Shown here: positions 55,924-64,000 of the stretch, piece by piece | Layout: the number at the start of each line of letters is the position of its first letter | Position numbering within the stretch: the first letter of the stretch is position 1 | Assembly (NCBI RefSeq): GCF_000772535.1 | Contig: NZ_JSUM01000011.1 | Span: 53,840-117,839, forward strand | Length of the DNA: 64,000 nt | Source of the DNA: Chelonobacter oris | GTDB lineage: Bacteria; Pseudomonadota; Gammaproteobacteria; Enterobacterales; Pasteurellaceae | Direction: 5' to 3' | The notes under the pieces: model-generated | What the model saw: only the letters and a program-made list of their open reading frames with translations | Database searches by the model: none | What the model was told of the DNA's origin: nothing | Translations under genes and position numbers: made by a program

Positions 55924-57486
55924 CTAATCCAGTTTCAGTTTGGTAGCTTTCAGGTTCAATAATGCCAATCCGCCGACCAACAAGAAAATAATCGTTGCAA
56001 TTGCCGCCGCCAGTCCGAAGTCTTGTGCGCCGCTGCCTTCAAACGCAATACGATAAGTATAGCTGACCAGCAAATCGGTATGCCCTGCCGGTGTTGACGT
56101 GCCGATCATATCCGGTCGGCCGTTAGTCAGTAATTGAATCAGCACAAAGTTATTGAAGTTAAAGGCAAATGAGGCAATCATCAACGGTGTGAGCGGTTTG
56201 ATTAACAACGGGACGGTGATTCTGCTGAAATTTTGCCAAGTGGTGGCGCCATCCATTGCCGACGCTTCGTATAAATCATGTGGAATGGCTTTCAGCAAGC
56301 CCATGCATAAAATCATCATATACGGATAACCAAGCCAAGTATTGACGATAATGATCATCACTTTTGCCAAGGTCGGGCTGTTGAACCATTCCGGGCGAAC
56401 ACCGAACAGTTGGTTTAAAATCAGGTTGATTTCACCAAAGCTCTGATTAAACAAGCCTTTAAAAATCAGAATCGAAATAAACGCCGGTACGGCATACGGC
56501 AAAATCAGCAGCAGCCGATAAAGCCCTTTCGCACGCAGCGGCTCCCATTGCACCACGCACGCCAACACCATGCCGATCACCACGGTGAAGAAGACCGTCA
56601 GCAGCGAAAACAACACTGTCCAGATAAAAATTTGGATAAACGGTTTTTGAATGCCTTCATCGGTAAAAATCCGACTAAAGTTACTCCAACCGGTGGCCAC
56701 GGTATAGCCCGGCTCCAGCGTTTCGTTTTGGAAACCGCCGTTTTGATCGATTAAACGGAAAAACCCGCTGTCGTTATCGGCACGGTACTGCTTGCCGTTT
56801 TCCAGATTCAGCAGGGTTTCGGTTTCGCGGTTATAGTGATAACGTTGACTTTGCTGTGCAAACTGACGCAATGAACTCATACTGAGTTGAGCGCCGTCCG
56901 GCAACAGCAGACGGCTTTGTTGCAGCAACGTGCGGTTGTCGATCACCGTTTTTAGCGGCGCTGCCGTCATTTCGCCGACCGCACTTTCGCTATTCATCCG
57001 AACGGTTTCATCACCCAACGTAAAAGTATCGGAAAGATAATGCGCACCTTGTGGCGAGCCGACTTCAATTTTCCATTGGTTATCCGCTTGTGCAAACAGC
57101 TTGAAATTGTATTTTTCGCCGGAAAAATAGCGTTGTTGCGATAAAACAGCGAGCGCTCTTTCAAACGAAAGCTGATTCGTGCCGCTGTAATTGGTAAACG
57201 CAATCACGATGGTGCAAATCAGGGGGAACAGGATAAAAATCGCCATACCCATTATCCCGGGGTAAACATAGCGCCAAGCATAGGTTTTTTTATTGGCAAA
57301 CACATAAATACCGGAGCTGATTACCACCAACGTCAAAATGGCAAACAAGATTTCGCCCTGAAGATACATGACGGAAACCAGATAAAAATCAAGCAACAGC
57401 ACCAGCGAGATAACGCCCCATTTAAGATACGTTGCCATCCGGTGATCGGCTGTCGTGTGCCGCGATTGAGTGATAGTTTGTTGCAT
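55924..57486 (-). CDS. malF: Maltose ABC transporter permease MalF
   Basis: First membrane subunit of the maltose importer, 520 residues against 514 in E. coli. It has the extra N-terminal helices and the large periplasmic P2 domain (about residues 100-280) that contacts MalE. The maltose-site helices and the EAA loop ([23 protein letters not shown]) lie in the C-terminal half. It is 85 bp after malE, with a USS dyad in the gap at the position where E. coli has REP elements. Confidence 0.95.
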   Translation of the reverse strand: MQQTITQSRHTTADHRMATYLKWGVISLVLLLDFYLVSVMYLQGEILFAILTLVVISSGIYVFANKKTYAWRYVYPGIMGMAIFILFPLICTIVIAFTNYSGTNQLSFERALAVLSQQRYFSGEKYNFKLFAQADNQWKIEVGSPQGAHYLSDTFTLGDETVRMNSESAVGEMTAAPLKTVIDNRTLLQQSRLLLPDGAQLSMSSLRQFAQQSQRYHYNRETETLLNLENGKQYRADNDSGFFRLIDQNGGFQNETLEPGYTVATGWSNFSRIFTDEGIQKPFIQIFIWTVLFSLLTVFFTVVIGMVLACVVQWEPLRAKGLYRLLLILPYAVPAFISILIFKGLFNQSFGEINLILNQLFGVRPEWFNSPTLAKVMIIIVNTWLGYPYMMILCMGLLKAIPHDLYEASAMDGATTWQNFSRITVPLLIKPLTPLMIASFAFNFNNFVLIQLLTNGRPDMIGTSTPAGHTDLLVSYTYRIAFEGSGAQDFGLAAAIATIIFLLVGGLALLNLKATKLKLD

Positions 57487-57510
57487 AAAACCGCCTATCC
57501 GAAAGAAAAT

Positions 57511-57549
57511 ACCGCACTTTGTATTTCGTTAAAAAGGCAAAGTGCGGTT
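57511..57549 (-). terminator. USS dyad between malE and malF (attenuator or mRNA-stabilising hairpin)
   Basis: ACCGCACTTTG and CAAAGTGCGGT, an 11-bp perfect stem with a 17-base loop. It is followed on the minus strand by ATTTTCTTTC. It lies inside the malEFG operon and could make malE more abundant than malFG. Confidence 0.6.
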
Positions 57550-57571
57550 AAAACAAAAGACTACGAGCATT

Positions 57572-58762
57572 TTACTGCGCTTTAATCCGCCCAGCGGCAT
57601 CATCAAGCGCGTCTTTCACGCTTTGGCGCTGATTGACGGCATTAATAATCGCACTGCGCTCGGCATACCAAAACGCCGTCATTTGCGGGATATTCGGCAT
57701 GATTTCTCCGTTTTCCGCATTCTGCATGGTAGCGGCAATCCGCGAATCTTTCGCCAACGCCTCCTGATACGATTTCAATGCGACCGCCCCCAACGGTTTA
57801 TCCTGATTGACGGTCGCCAGTCCTTCATCGGTCAATAAATAGTTTTCCAGAAATTCAACGGCCAAATCCTGATTCGGGCTGGCGGCGTTGATGCCGGCGC
57901 TCAAGACCCCGACAAACGGTTTCGACGGCTGTCCGTTCAATGTCGGCAACACGGCAACGCCGTAATTGATACCGCTCTTGTCGATATTGCCCCATGCCCA
58001 AGGCCCGTTAATCGTCAGTGCGGTTTGCCCTTTATTAAAAGCCGCTTCGGCAATCGCATAATCCGTATCGGCGTTGATTACTTTCGTTTTCACCAAATCG
58101 ACCACAAACTGTAACCCACGCTGCGAACCGGCATTGTTCACGCCCACATCATTGACGTTATACTGCCCGTTTTCATATTTAAAGGCGTATCCCCCGTCTG
58201 CGGCGATAATCGGCCAAGTGAAATACGGTTCCGCCAGATTCCACATCACCGCATTTTTTCCTTCTTTTTTCAGTTCGGCATCCAGTGCCGCTACGTCTTC
58301 CCAGCTTTTCGGCGCTTCTGCAACCAAATCTTTATTGTAGATCAAGGATAAGGCTTCAATCGCCACCGGATAGCCGATAATTTTGCCGTTATAGGTTTGT
58401 GCGTCCCAGGCAAAAGGGACAAATTTCGCTTTAAATTCCTGGCTCGGATGCAATTCACTCAGTAAACCTGACTGAGCATATCCCCCGAAACGGTCATGCG
58501 CCCAAAATACAATATCCGGACCATCGCCGGTGGAGGCGACCTGCGGATACTTTTCTTCTAATTTGTCAGGGTGTTCCACCAAGACCGGAATGCCGGTGTC
58601 CGCTTCAAATCTTTTCCCCACTTCCGCCAAGCCGTCATAGCCTTTATCGCCATTGATCCAAATGACCAGCTTGCCCGCTTCCGGTTTTGCAAGGCTTGAG
58701 CCGGAAAAAACCAATGCCGCAACCGCACTTAAGGTTAATCTCAACAATTTATTTTTCATCAT
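57572..58762 (-). CDS. malE: Maltose/maltodextrin-binding protein MalE
   Basis: Periplasmic binding protein of the maltose importer, 396 residues exactly as in E. coli. The signal peptide ends near LVFSGSSLA, and the mature protein starts [28 protein letters not shown]. Conserved parts include [54 protein letters not shown] and the aromatic sugar-binding region [15 protein letters not shown] lies 7 bp before the first of two adjacent ATGs. It is the first gene of malEFG-malS, divergent from malK. Confidence 0.97.
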   Translation of the reverse strand: MMKNKLLRLTLSAVAALVFSGSSLAKPEAGKLVIWINGDKGYDGLAEVGKRFEADTGIPVLVEHPDKLEEKYPQVASTGDGPDIVFWAHDRFGGYAQSGLLSELHPSQEFKAKFVPFAWDAQTYNGKIIGYPVAIEALSLIYNKDLVAEAPKSWEDVAALDAELKKEGKNAVMWNLAEPYFTWPIIAADGGYAFKYENGQYNVNDVGVNNAGSQRGLQFVVDLVKTKVINADTDYAIAEAAFNKGQTALTINGPWAWGNIDKSGINYGVAVLPTLNGQPSKPFVGVLSAGINAASPNQDLAVEFLENYLLTDEGLATVNQDKPLGAVALKSYQEALAKDSRIAATMQNAENGEIMPNIPQMTAFWYAERSAIINAVNQRQSVKDALDDAAGRIKAQ

Positions 58763-58848
58763 AAGCTATTCCTCATAGAGTAGAAATGAAAGCACCATGC
58801 CGTCATCGTCATTAACGCACATCATGCCCCCGATCGGGGAGTATTGGC

Positions 58849-58870
58849 ATCATCCCTGCCGCTCCTCCCC
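58849..58870 (-). promoter_or_regulatory. Tandem MalT boxes of the malE promoter
   Basis: On the minus strand GGGGAGGAGC (58870-58861) and GGGATGATG (58857-58849) run in direct orientation. The first matches the consensus in nine of ten positions. Confidence 0.7.
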
Positions 58871-58883
58871 TTGTCGACAAAGC

Positions 58884-58897
58884 GTGATCGCGATCAC
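58884..58897. promoter_or_regulatory. CRP site 1 of the malE/malK region
   Basis: GTGATCGCGATCAC, a perfect 14-bp palindrome containing the CRP half-site pair GTGAT/ATCAC. Confidence 0.7.
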
Positions 58898-58912
58898 AAT
58901 CAACCCGTTTTT

Positions 58913-58926
58913 GTGATCATGATCAC
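58913..58926. promoter_or_regulatory. CRP site 2 of the malE/malK region
   Basis: GTGATCATGATCAC, a perfect 14-bp palindrome 29 bp from site 1. A third, weaker half-palindrome (AGATCTTGATCACA) follows at about 58947-58960. Confidence 0.7.
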
Positions 58927-59147
58927 TAAAAAAACGGCGCCAAATAAGATCTTGATCACAATATAACACGATAAAAGGGTTTTCTCTTCGTTTCGGTTTT
59001 TTTGCGCTAATCCTTAAAAAAAATAGCAAAGGAGGATTTTTTTATTGTGTTATCCGTGCATACTGACACACATAAAAATGGCATCATATCGAGCGGAAAT
59101 AAATTAAAACGGTGTAAAAAACCGTACGGCTTTCACAAGGGGAAAAT

Positions 59148-60266
59148 ATGTCGAGTCTTTCATTACGCAAGGTCTGCAAATCTTACGGCGATATCTATAT
59201 CTCCAAGGATATTAATCTGGACATTGACGAAGGCGAGTTTGTCGTCTTCGTCGGGCCTTCCGGCTGCGGCAAATCCACATTACTGCGCATGATTGCGGGG
59301 CTGGAAGACATTACTTCGGGCGAGCTCTATATCGGCAATACACTAATGAATGATGTGCCGCCCGCCAAACGCGGAATCGGCATGGTGTTCCAGTCCTATG
59401 CACTCTATCCGCATCTGGATGTGGCGGAAAACATGTCTTTCGGTTTAAAACTGGCGGGCACGAGCAAAGCGGAACGCAATAAACGGGTCAATCAGGTGGC
59501 TGAAATCCTGCAATTGGCGCATTTACTCGATCGCAAGCCGAAAGCACTGTCCGGCGGGCAGCGGCAGCGTGTCGCGATCGGACGGACGCTGGTGTCGCAG
59601 CCGCAAGTATTTTTACTGGACGAACCCCTGTCCAATCTGGATGCCGCCTTGCGGGTACAAATGCGGGTCGAGATCGCCAAGCTGCACAAAAAGCTGAACC
59701 GCACGATGATCTATGTAACCCATGATCAGATTGAAGCGATGACGCTGGCCGATAAAATTGTGGTGCTCAATGCCGGCGGTATCTCGCAGGTCGGTAAACC
59801 GCTGGAGCTCTACCATTATCCGGCCAACCGTTTTGTTGCCGGTTTTATCGGTTCCCCGAAAATGAACTTTCTGCCGGTCAAAGTGACGGCGGTCGAAAAG
59901 GAAAGAGTACAAATCGAATTGCCGGATGCCAATCATCATAATTTCTGGATACCGGTAGAGGGCAGCCATATCAACATCGGCGAAAACCTTTCGCTGGGGG
60001 TTCGCCCGGAGCATTTGATTCCCGCTGAAAATGCACAAGTCAAACTGAAAGGGATCGTCACGGTGGTCGAACTGCTGGGAAATGAAACCCAAATTCATCT
60101 GGAGATTCCTGAAATCAAGCAGCCGACGCTGGTGTACCGTCAAAATGACGTGGTCTTAGCTGAAGAAGGGCAGATTATGGATATCGGTATTGTGCCGGAG
60201 CGCTGTCATCTGTTCAGGGAGGACGGCACCGCCTGTAGGCGATTGCACAAAGAAATTGGGGTGTAG
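59148..60266 (+). CDS. malK: Maltose ABC transporter ATPase MalK
   Basis: ATPase of the MalEFGK2 importer and known inhibitor of MalT when the importer is idle. The 372 residues match E. coli (371). Walker A is GPSGCGKST (36-44), Q-loop [15 protein letters not shown], signature [15 protein letters not shown], Walker [13 protein letters not shown] and switch [14 protein letters not shown]. The C-terminal TOBE/regulatory domain (about 240-372) has [15 protein letters not shown] and [19 protein letters not shown] precedes the start. It is the first gene of malK-lamB-malM. Confidence 0.96.
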   Translation: MSSLSLRKVCKSYGDIYISKDINLDIDEGEFVVFVGPSGCGKSTLLRMIAGLEDITSGELYIGNTLMNDVPPAKRGIGMVFQSYALYPHLDVAENMSFGLKLAGTSKAERNKRVNQVAEILQLAHLLDRKPKALSGGQRQRVAIGRTLVSQPQVFLLDEPLSNLDAALRVQMRVEIAKLHKKLNRTMIYVTHDQIEAMTLADKIVVLNAGGISQVGKPLELYHYPANRFVAGFIGSPKMNFLPVKVTAVEKERVQIELPDANHHNFWIPVEGSHINIGENLSLGVRPEHLIPAENAQVKLKGIVTVVELLGNETQIHLEIPEIKQPTLVYRQNDVVLAEEGQIMDIGIVPERCHLFREDGTACRRLHKEIGV

Positions 60267-60309
60267 CCCTTTTTAACCAACAAGCTTTTTTCATTACGTT
60301 TAATCATAT

Positions 60310-60330
60310 CGAATATTCATTGAATATTCG
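60310..60330 (+). terminator. Hairpin between malK and lamB
   Basis: CGAATATTC-ATT-GAATATTCG, a 9-bp perfect AT-rich stem in the 116-bp gap. No T-run follows, so an RNA stability or processing role is more likely than termination. Confidence 0.4.
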
Positions 60331-60364
60331 GACGGGATTGTTTTGTCCTAAAACCACTACTTAA

Positions 60365-61651
<1,287 letters not shown>

Positions 61652-61662
61652 TGATTAAACCG

Positions 61663-61686
61663 CTCTTTGTCAAACGGCAAAGAGCA
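61663..61686 (+). terminator. Hairpin between lamB and malM
   Basis: GCTCTTTG, an 8-base loop, CAAAGAGC, 12 bp past the lamB stop. There is no T-tract, so it may reduce rather than stop transcription into malM. Confidence 0.5.
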
Positions 61687-61715
61687 GTGCGCTATTTGTC
61701 TTAAATGAGGTTAAT

Positions 61716-62573
61716 ATGAAAACACTGCTAACATCCGCCCTACTGATGCTTGGGCTATTTTGTTCTTCGTCGGGCTATTCCGCACAACTGAAGATTAGTC
61801 CGCAAATGGCCGACAAACTGCATTGGCAGGATATCGGGCCATCACAACAACAGACTACACCGCTATCCGAACACCAACGACCGCTTGCCGACATCAACAG
61901 TCCTGTCGCAACTTATCGCTTACCCGCCAATCAAGGTACCTTAAAAATAACGATCGACAGTCTGATTGTCGATAATGACCATATTTTTGTCCCTAATATT
62001 GCTGTTCTGGATGCCAACTTTAATCTGGCGGCGACCTATCCTTCATCCGCATTTCAATTTCGCCATGAAGGCGGCTTACGCAATAATCGACTCAGCACGG
62101 AATTAAGCCTGACGCCGACACCGAATCAGGACTACATCTATCTGCTGGTTTATACGACCGATGATGATCTAAAAGGCAGTACAACCGTCCCTCACCCTGC
62201 CAAGCTGTATGCCAAAGCCAAAGGTAATCAGCCGCCTGCCATTGATGATCTACATGCCAAGCATAGTCGCAACGGTTTGATTCAAATCAGTTTAGACAGC
62301 CAACAAGGTGCCCAATTTATCGGAATGGAAATGCCGTCATTCAACACAAAAGCCGCCTCGGCAAAAACGGTCGGCAAGACTGCCAAAACCGTTTCCGCCG
62401 CCGGATTGAATAAACCGGTAGAAAAAGAGACCGAGCGCTATTTCAATACTGCAATTGATCAGGCTTTGAAACAAGGCAATATCGATCGGGCTATGAATTT
62501 AGTTAACGAAGCCGAACAATTGGGGTTAAGCTCTCCGCGCAAAACATTTATTGATCGCATATCAAAAAAATAA
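61716..62573 (+). CDS. malM: Maltose operon periplasmic protein MalM
   Basis: Periplasmic protein of unknown molecular function that follows lamB in enterobacterial maltose operons; 285 residues here, about 306 in E. coli. It has a signal peptide (MKTLLTSALLMLGLFCSSSGYSA). Family features are LKISPQMADKLHWQDIGPSQ, PVATYRLPANQGTLKITIDSLI, IAVLDANFNLAATYPSSAF and YIYLLVYTTDDDLKGSTTVPHPAKLYAKA. The tail (ERYFNTAIDQALKQGNIDRAMNLVNEAEQLG) is helical. A cysteine at residue 16 lacks a proper lipobox, so it is probably soluble. A strong terminator follows. Confidence 0.9.
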   Translation: MKTLLTSALLMLGLFCSSSGYSAQLKISPQMADKLHWQDIGPSQQQTTPLSEHQRPLADINSPVATYRLPANQGTLKITIDSLIVDNDHIFVPNIAVLDANFNLAATYPSSAFQFRHEGGLRNNRLSTELSLTPTPNQDYIYLLVYTTDDDLKGSTTVPHPAKLYAKAKGNQPPAIDDLHAKHSRNGLIQISLDSQQGAQFIGMEMPSFNTKAASAKTVGKTAKTVSAAGLNKPVEKETERYFNTAIDQALKQGNIDRAMNLVNEAEQLGLSSPRKTFIDRISKK

Positions 62574-62604
62574 AACTCACAACATCTGTTTTAACCTATC
62601 TTTC

Positions 62605-62629
62605 CACCTCCCGTCGGGAGGTGTTTTTA
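62605..62629 (+). terminator. Rho-independent terminator of malK-lamB-malM
   Basis: CACCTCCCG-T-CGGGAGGTG followed by TTTTTAA. It is the only strong stop in the unit. Confidence 0.92.
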
Positions 62630-62732
62630 ACTATTTAACAAAATAATGCATATTTAATTTGATAAATGCATAAATACCCATTATTTTATCTTTTAATCAT
62701 CACAATCCGTTTTACTTATTATCGAGGTTATC

Positions 62733-63944
62733 ATGACGTCCACGACTAAAATTTCCATCAGCCGTCGCTCACTGTTACGCGGCAGTGCCGCTACCTTGGC
62801 GGGGTTATCCGTTTCATCATTCGCTATCGGCAAAACTGCCGCCGCCGTTGCGGAAAATACCGCCGATCTGCCTGACTTTACCGCTTCCAATTCACCTTTT
62901 CAAATACCGACTCAAGACGCTCCGTTAATGCTGCATTTTAATGAAAACCCTATCGGAATGTCGTTAAAGGCACAAAAAGCCGCAATTCAGGCAATTCCGA
63001 TGGCAAACCGCTATGCCGATCCCGCAGTTCCGCCGTTACGGAAATTGGCAGCCGATTACCACAAGGTCAAAGAAGATAATATTTTATTCAGCGCCGGCTC
63101 CTCAGATGCTATTCGGATCTGTATTGCTGCCCATGCAAGTCCTGAAACACAATTTGTCATTCCTGATCTGACTTATGGAGACGGCGAATTTTTCGCCAAT
63201 GCTTATGGATTGAAAATTACTAAAATCCCGTCTAACCCCAATAACTGGGCTATTGATTTAAACGGAATGCAAAGTGCGGTTACTGATTATTCCGGACCTA
63301 GTATCGTCTATTTGGTTAATCCCAACAACCCGACATCAACTATTGTCAACTCGGCTGAAGTGGAAAGCTGGATTAAAAGCAAACCAAAAGGAACCATTTT
63401 TATTATTGATGAAGCCTATGCCGAATTCGTCAATAACCCGGATTACCGCTCGGTCGATCATTTAATCGCCGAAGGGCTGGATAATGTATTGCTGCTAAAG
63501 ACATTTTCAAAAATTCACGCCATGGCAGGCATGCGCGTCGGCTATACCGTCGCCACGGCGGAAAAGATCAAACAACTCAGTATTTATGTTGAGGACGACG
63601 CGCTGACGCTTTCATATCCTTCTATTTTGGCGGCGACAGAATCGATGAAAGACAAACCGTTCTTACAATTCAGCAAAAAGAGTAATGATGTTGCCAAATC
63701 AATTTATATCGATTTATTGAAAGAATTACAGCTGGAATATTTACCGTCTGAAACCAATTTTATTTTCCATCGTATCCCGGGAGAATTGGCGACATTCAAA
63801 CAACGTATGCAAGAACAACATATTTTGGTCGGACGGGCATTTCCACCGGCTGACGGCTGGTGTCGTATGTCAATCGGCACACCTGATGAAATGATTTATG
63901 TTACCGAAAAAATGCGTGAATTCAGAAAAAAAGGTTGGGTTTAA
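62733..63944 (+). CDS. Tat-exported PLP-dependent aminotransferase, HisC-like fold type I
   Basis: Class I/II aminotransferase of 403 residues with a twin-arginine signal: SRRSLLRG at residues 10-17, then a hydrophobic stretch (AATLAGLSVSSFAIG) and an alanine-rich end near residue 35. The mature enzyme resembles histidinol-phosphate aminotransferase: LHFNENPIG, FSAGSSDAIRI, YLVNPNNPTSTIV, IIDEAYAEFV, and the PLP lysine K260 in TFSKIHAMAGMRVGY, with WCRMSIGTPDEM near the end. Tat export suits a cofactor-loaded folded protein, so it should work in the periplasm or at its membrane. The substrate is unknown. It is 159 bp after malM, past a terminator, so it is probably separately expressed. Confidence 0.85.
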   Translation: MTSTTKISISRRSLLRGSAATLAGLSVSSFAIGKTAAAVAENTADLPDFTASNSPFQIPTQDAPLMLHFNENPIGMSLKAQKAAIQAIPMANRYADPAVPPLRKLAADYHKVKEDNILFSAGSSDAIRICIAAHASPETQFVIPDLTYGDGEFFANAYGLKITKIPSNPNNWAIDLNGMQSAVTDYSGPSIVYLVNPNNPTSTIVNSAEVESWIKSKPKGTIFIIDEAYAEFVNNPDYRSVDHLIAEGLDNVLLLKTFSKIHAMAGMRVGYTVATAEKIKQLSIYVEDDALTLSYPSILAATESMKDKPFLQFSKKSNDVAKSIYIDLLKELQLEYLPSETNFIFHRIPGELATFKQRMQEQHILVGRAFPPADGWCRMSIGTPDEMIYVTEKMREFRKKGWV

Positions 63945-63985
63945 TCCGTTTATTTAAAAATGGCTTGTACCCTCTATTTTACCCC

Positions 63986-63994
63986 AAGTGCGGT
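63986..63994 (+). repeat. DNA uptake signal sequence (representative copy)
   Basis: AAGTGCGGT, the Haemophilus-type core. Other exact copies include 13233-13241 and 60445-60453. The 56 bases after the aminotransferase hold no other feature. Confidence 0.9.
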
Positions 63995-64000
63995 CGGGTG

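Larger units (their letters stand above)
58763..59147. promoter_or_regulatory. malE/malK divergent control region
   Basis: This 385-bp region holds no gene. Three CRP-like sites lie near its middle (58884-58897, 58913-58926 and a weaker one at 58945-58960). MalT boxes lie on the malE side (GGGGAGGAGC at 58861-58870 and GGGATGATG at 58849-58857, both minus strand), and a GGAGGA core lies on the plus strand at 59031-59036 toward malK. A CCCCGATCGGGG palindrome lies at 58828-58839. The layout repeats the E. coli malEp-malKp scheme of CRP sites between MalT boxes. Confidence 0.75.

Noticed and set aside
58828..58839. CCCCGATCGGGG as a phage attachment or IS site
   Set aside because: No integrase, transposase or duplicated flank is present; it lies in a promoter region and is more likely regulatory or chance.
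59613..60143. A 176-codon open frame antisense to malK
   Set aside because: Complementary to the MalK coding sequence, and no family features are seen.

Overview
The window is chromosomal DNA of a member of the Pasteurellaceae. The main sign is the very frequent 9-mer AAGTGCGGT and its complement, which is the Haemophilus-type DNA uptake signal sequence (USS). It is scattered inside and between genes and is often paired head to head as a terminator. Gene content and order (tamA-tamB, ppk-ppx, a fuc operon, a full maltose regulon) fit that family. I cannot name the species. I see no rRNA, tRNA, insertion sequence, prophage or CRISPR array.

Positions 1-22.5 kb are mostly housekeeping. In order they hold tamA (5' end outside the window) and tamB; ppk and ppx (polyphosphate); a minus-strand unit of a homocysteine S-methyltransferase followed by a peptide/nickel-type ABC importer (binding protein, two permeases, one fused double ATPase); a DUF808 membrane protein; rsmD; a ClC chloride transporter; dusA; tkt; and yqfB. 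Positions 22.6-26.7 kb are a compact D-threonate-type operon (GntR regulator, KdgT-like permease, DUF1537 kinase, PdxA2-like dehydrogenase) with a palindromic operator.

Positions 26.7-41.7 kb form a fucose and fucosylated-glycan region. A PTS EIIC and a signal-less GH29 alpha-L-fucosidase face a GPH-family sugar symporter across a 516-bp regulatory region. Next come fucO and a fucI-fucK-fucU-fucA operon extended by a ribose-type ABC transporter, with a DeoR-type regulator fucR upstream. A half-site TGCCCGA/TCGGGCA recurs at the symporter, fucI and fucR promoters, next to CRP sites. I infer one FucR/CRP-controlled system that imports fucosylated saccharides, splits them in the cytoplasm and degrades the L-fucose.

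Positions 41.8-62.6 kb carry an almost complete maltose/maltodextrin regulon: malQ, malP, malT, malS, malG, malF, malE, malK, lamB, malM, with MalT boxes and CRP sites in the two divergent promoter regions. It is interrupted at 49.4-52.7 kb by an AT-rich cysteine-type unit: a YheO-like PAS regulator, an HAAAP permease, and a cyuA/yhaM gene broken by what looks like an 8-bp deletion. The window ends with a PLP aminotransferase that carries a twin-arginine export signal, which is unusual for this fold.
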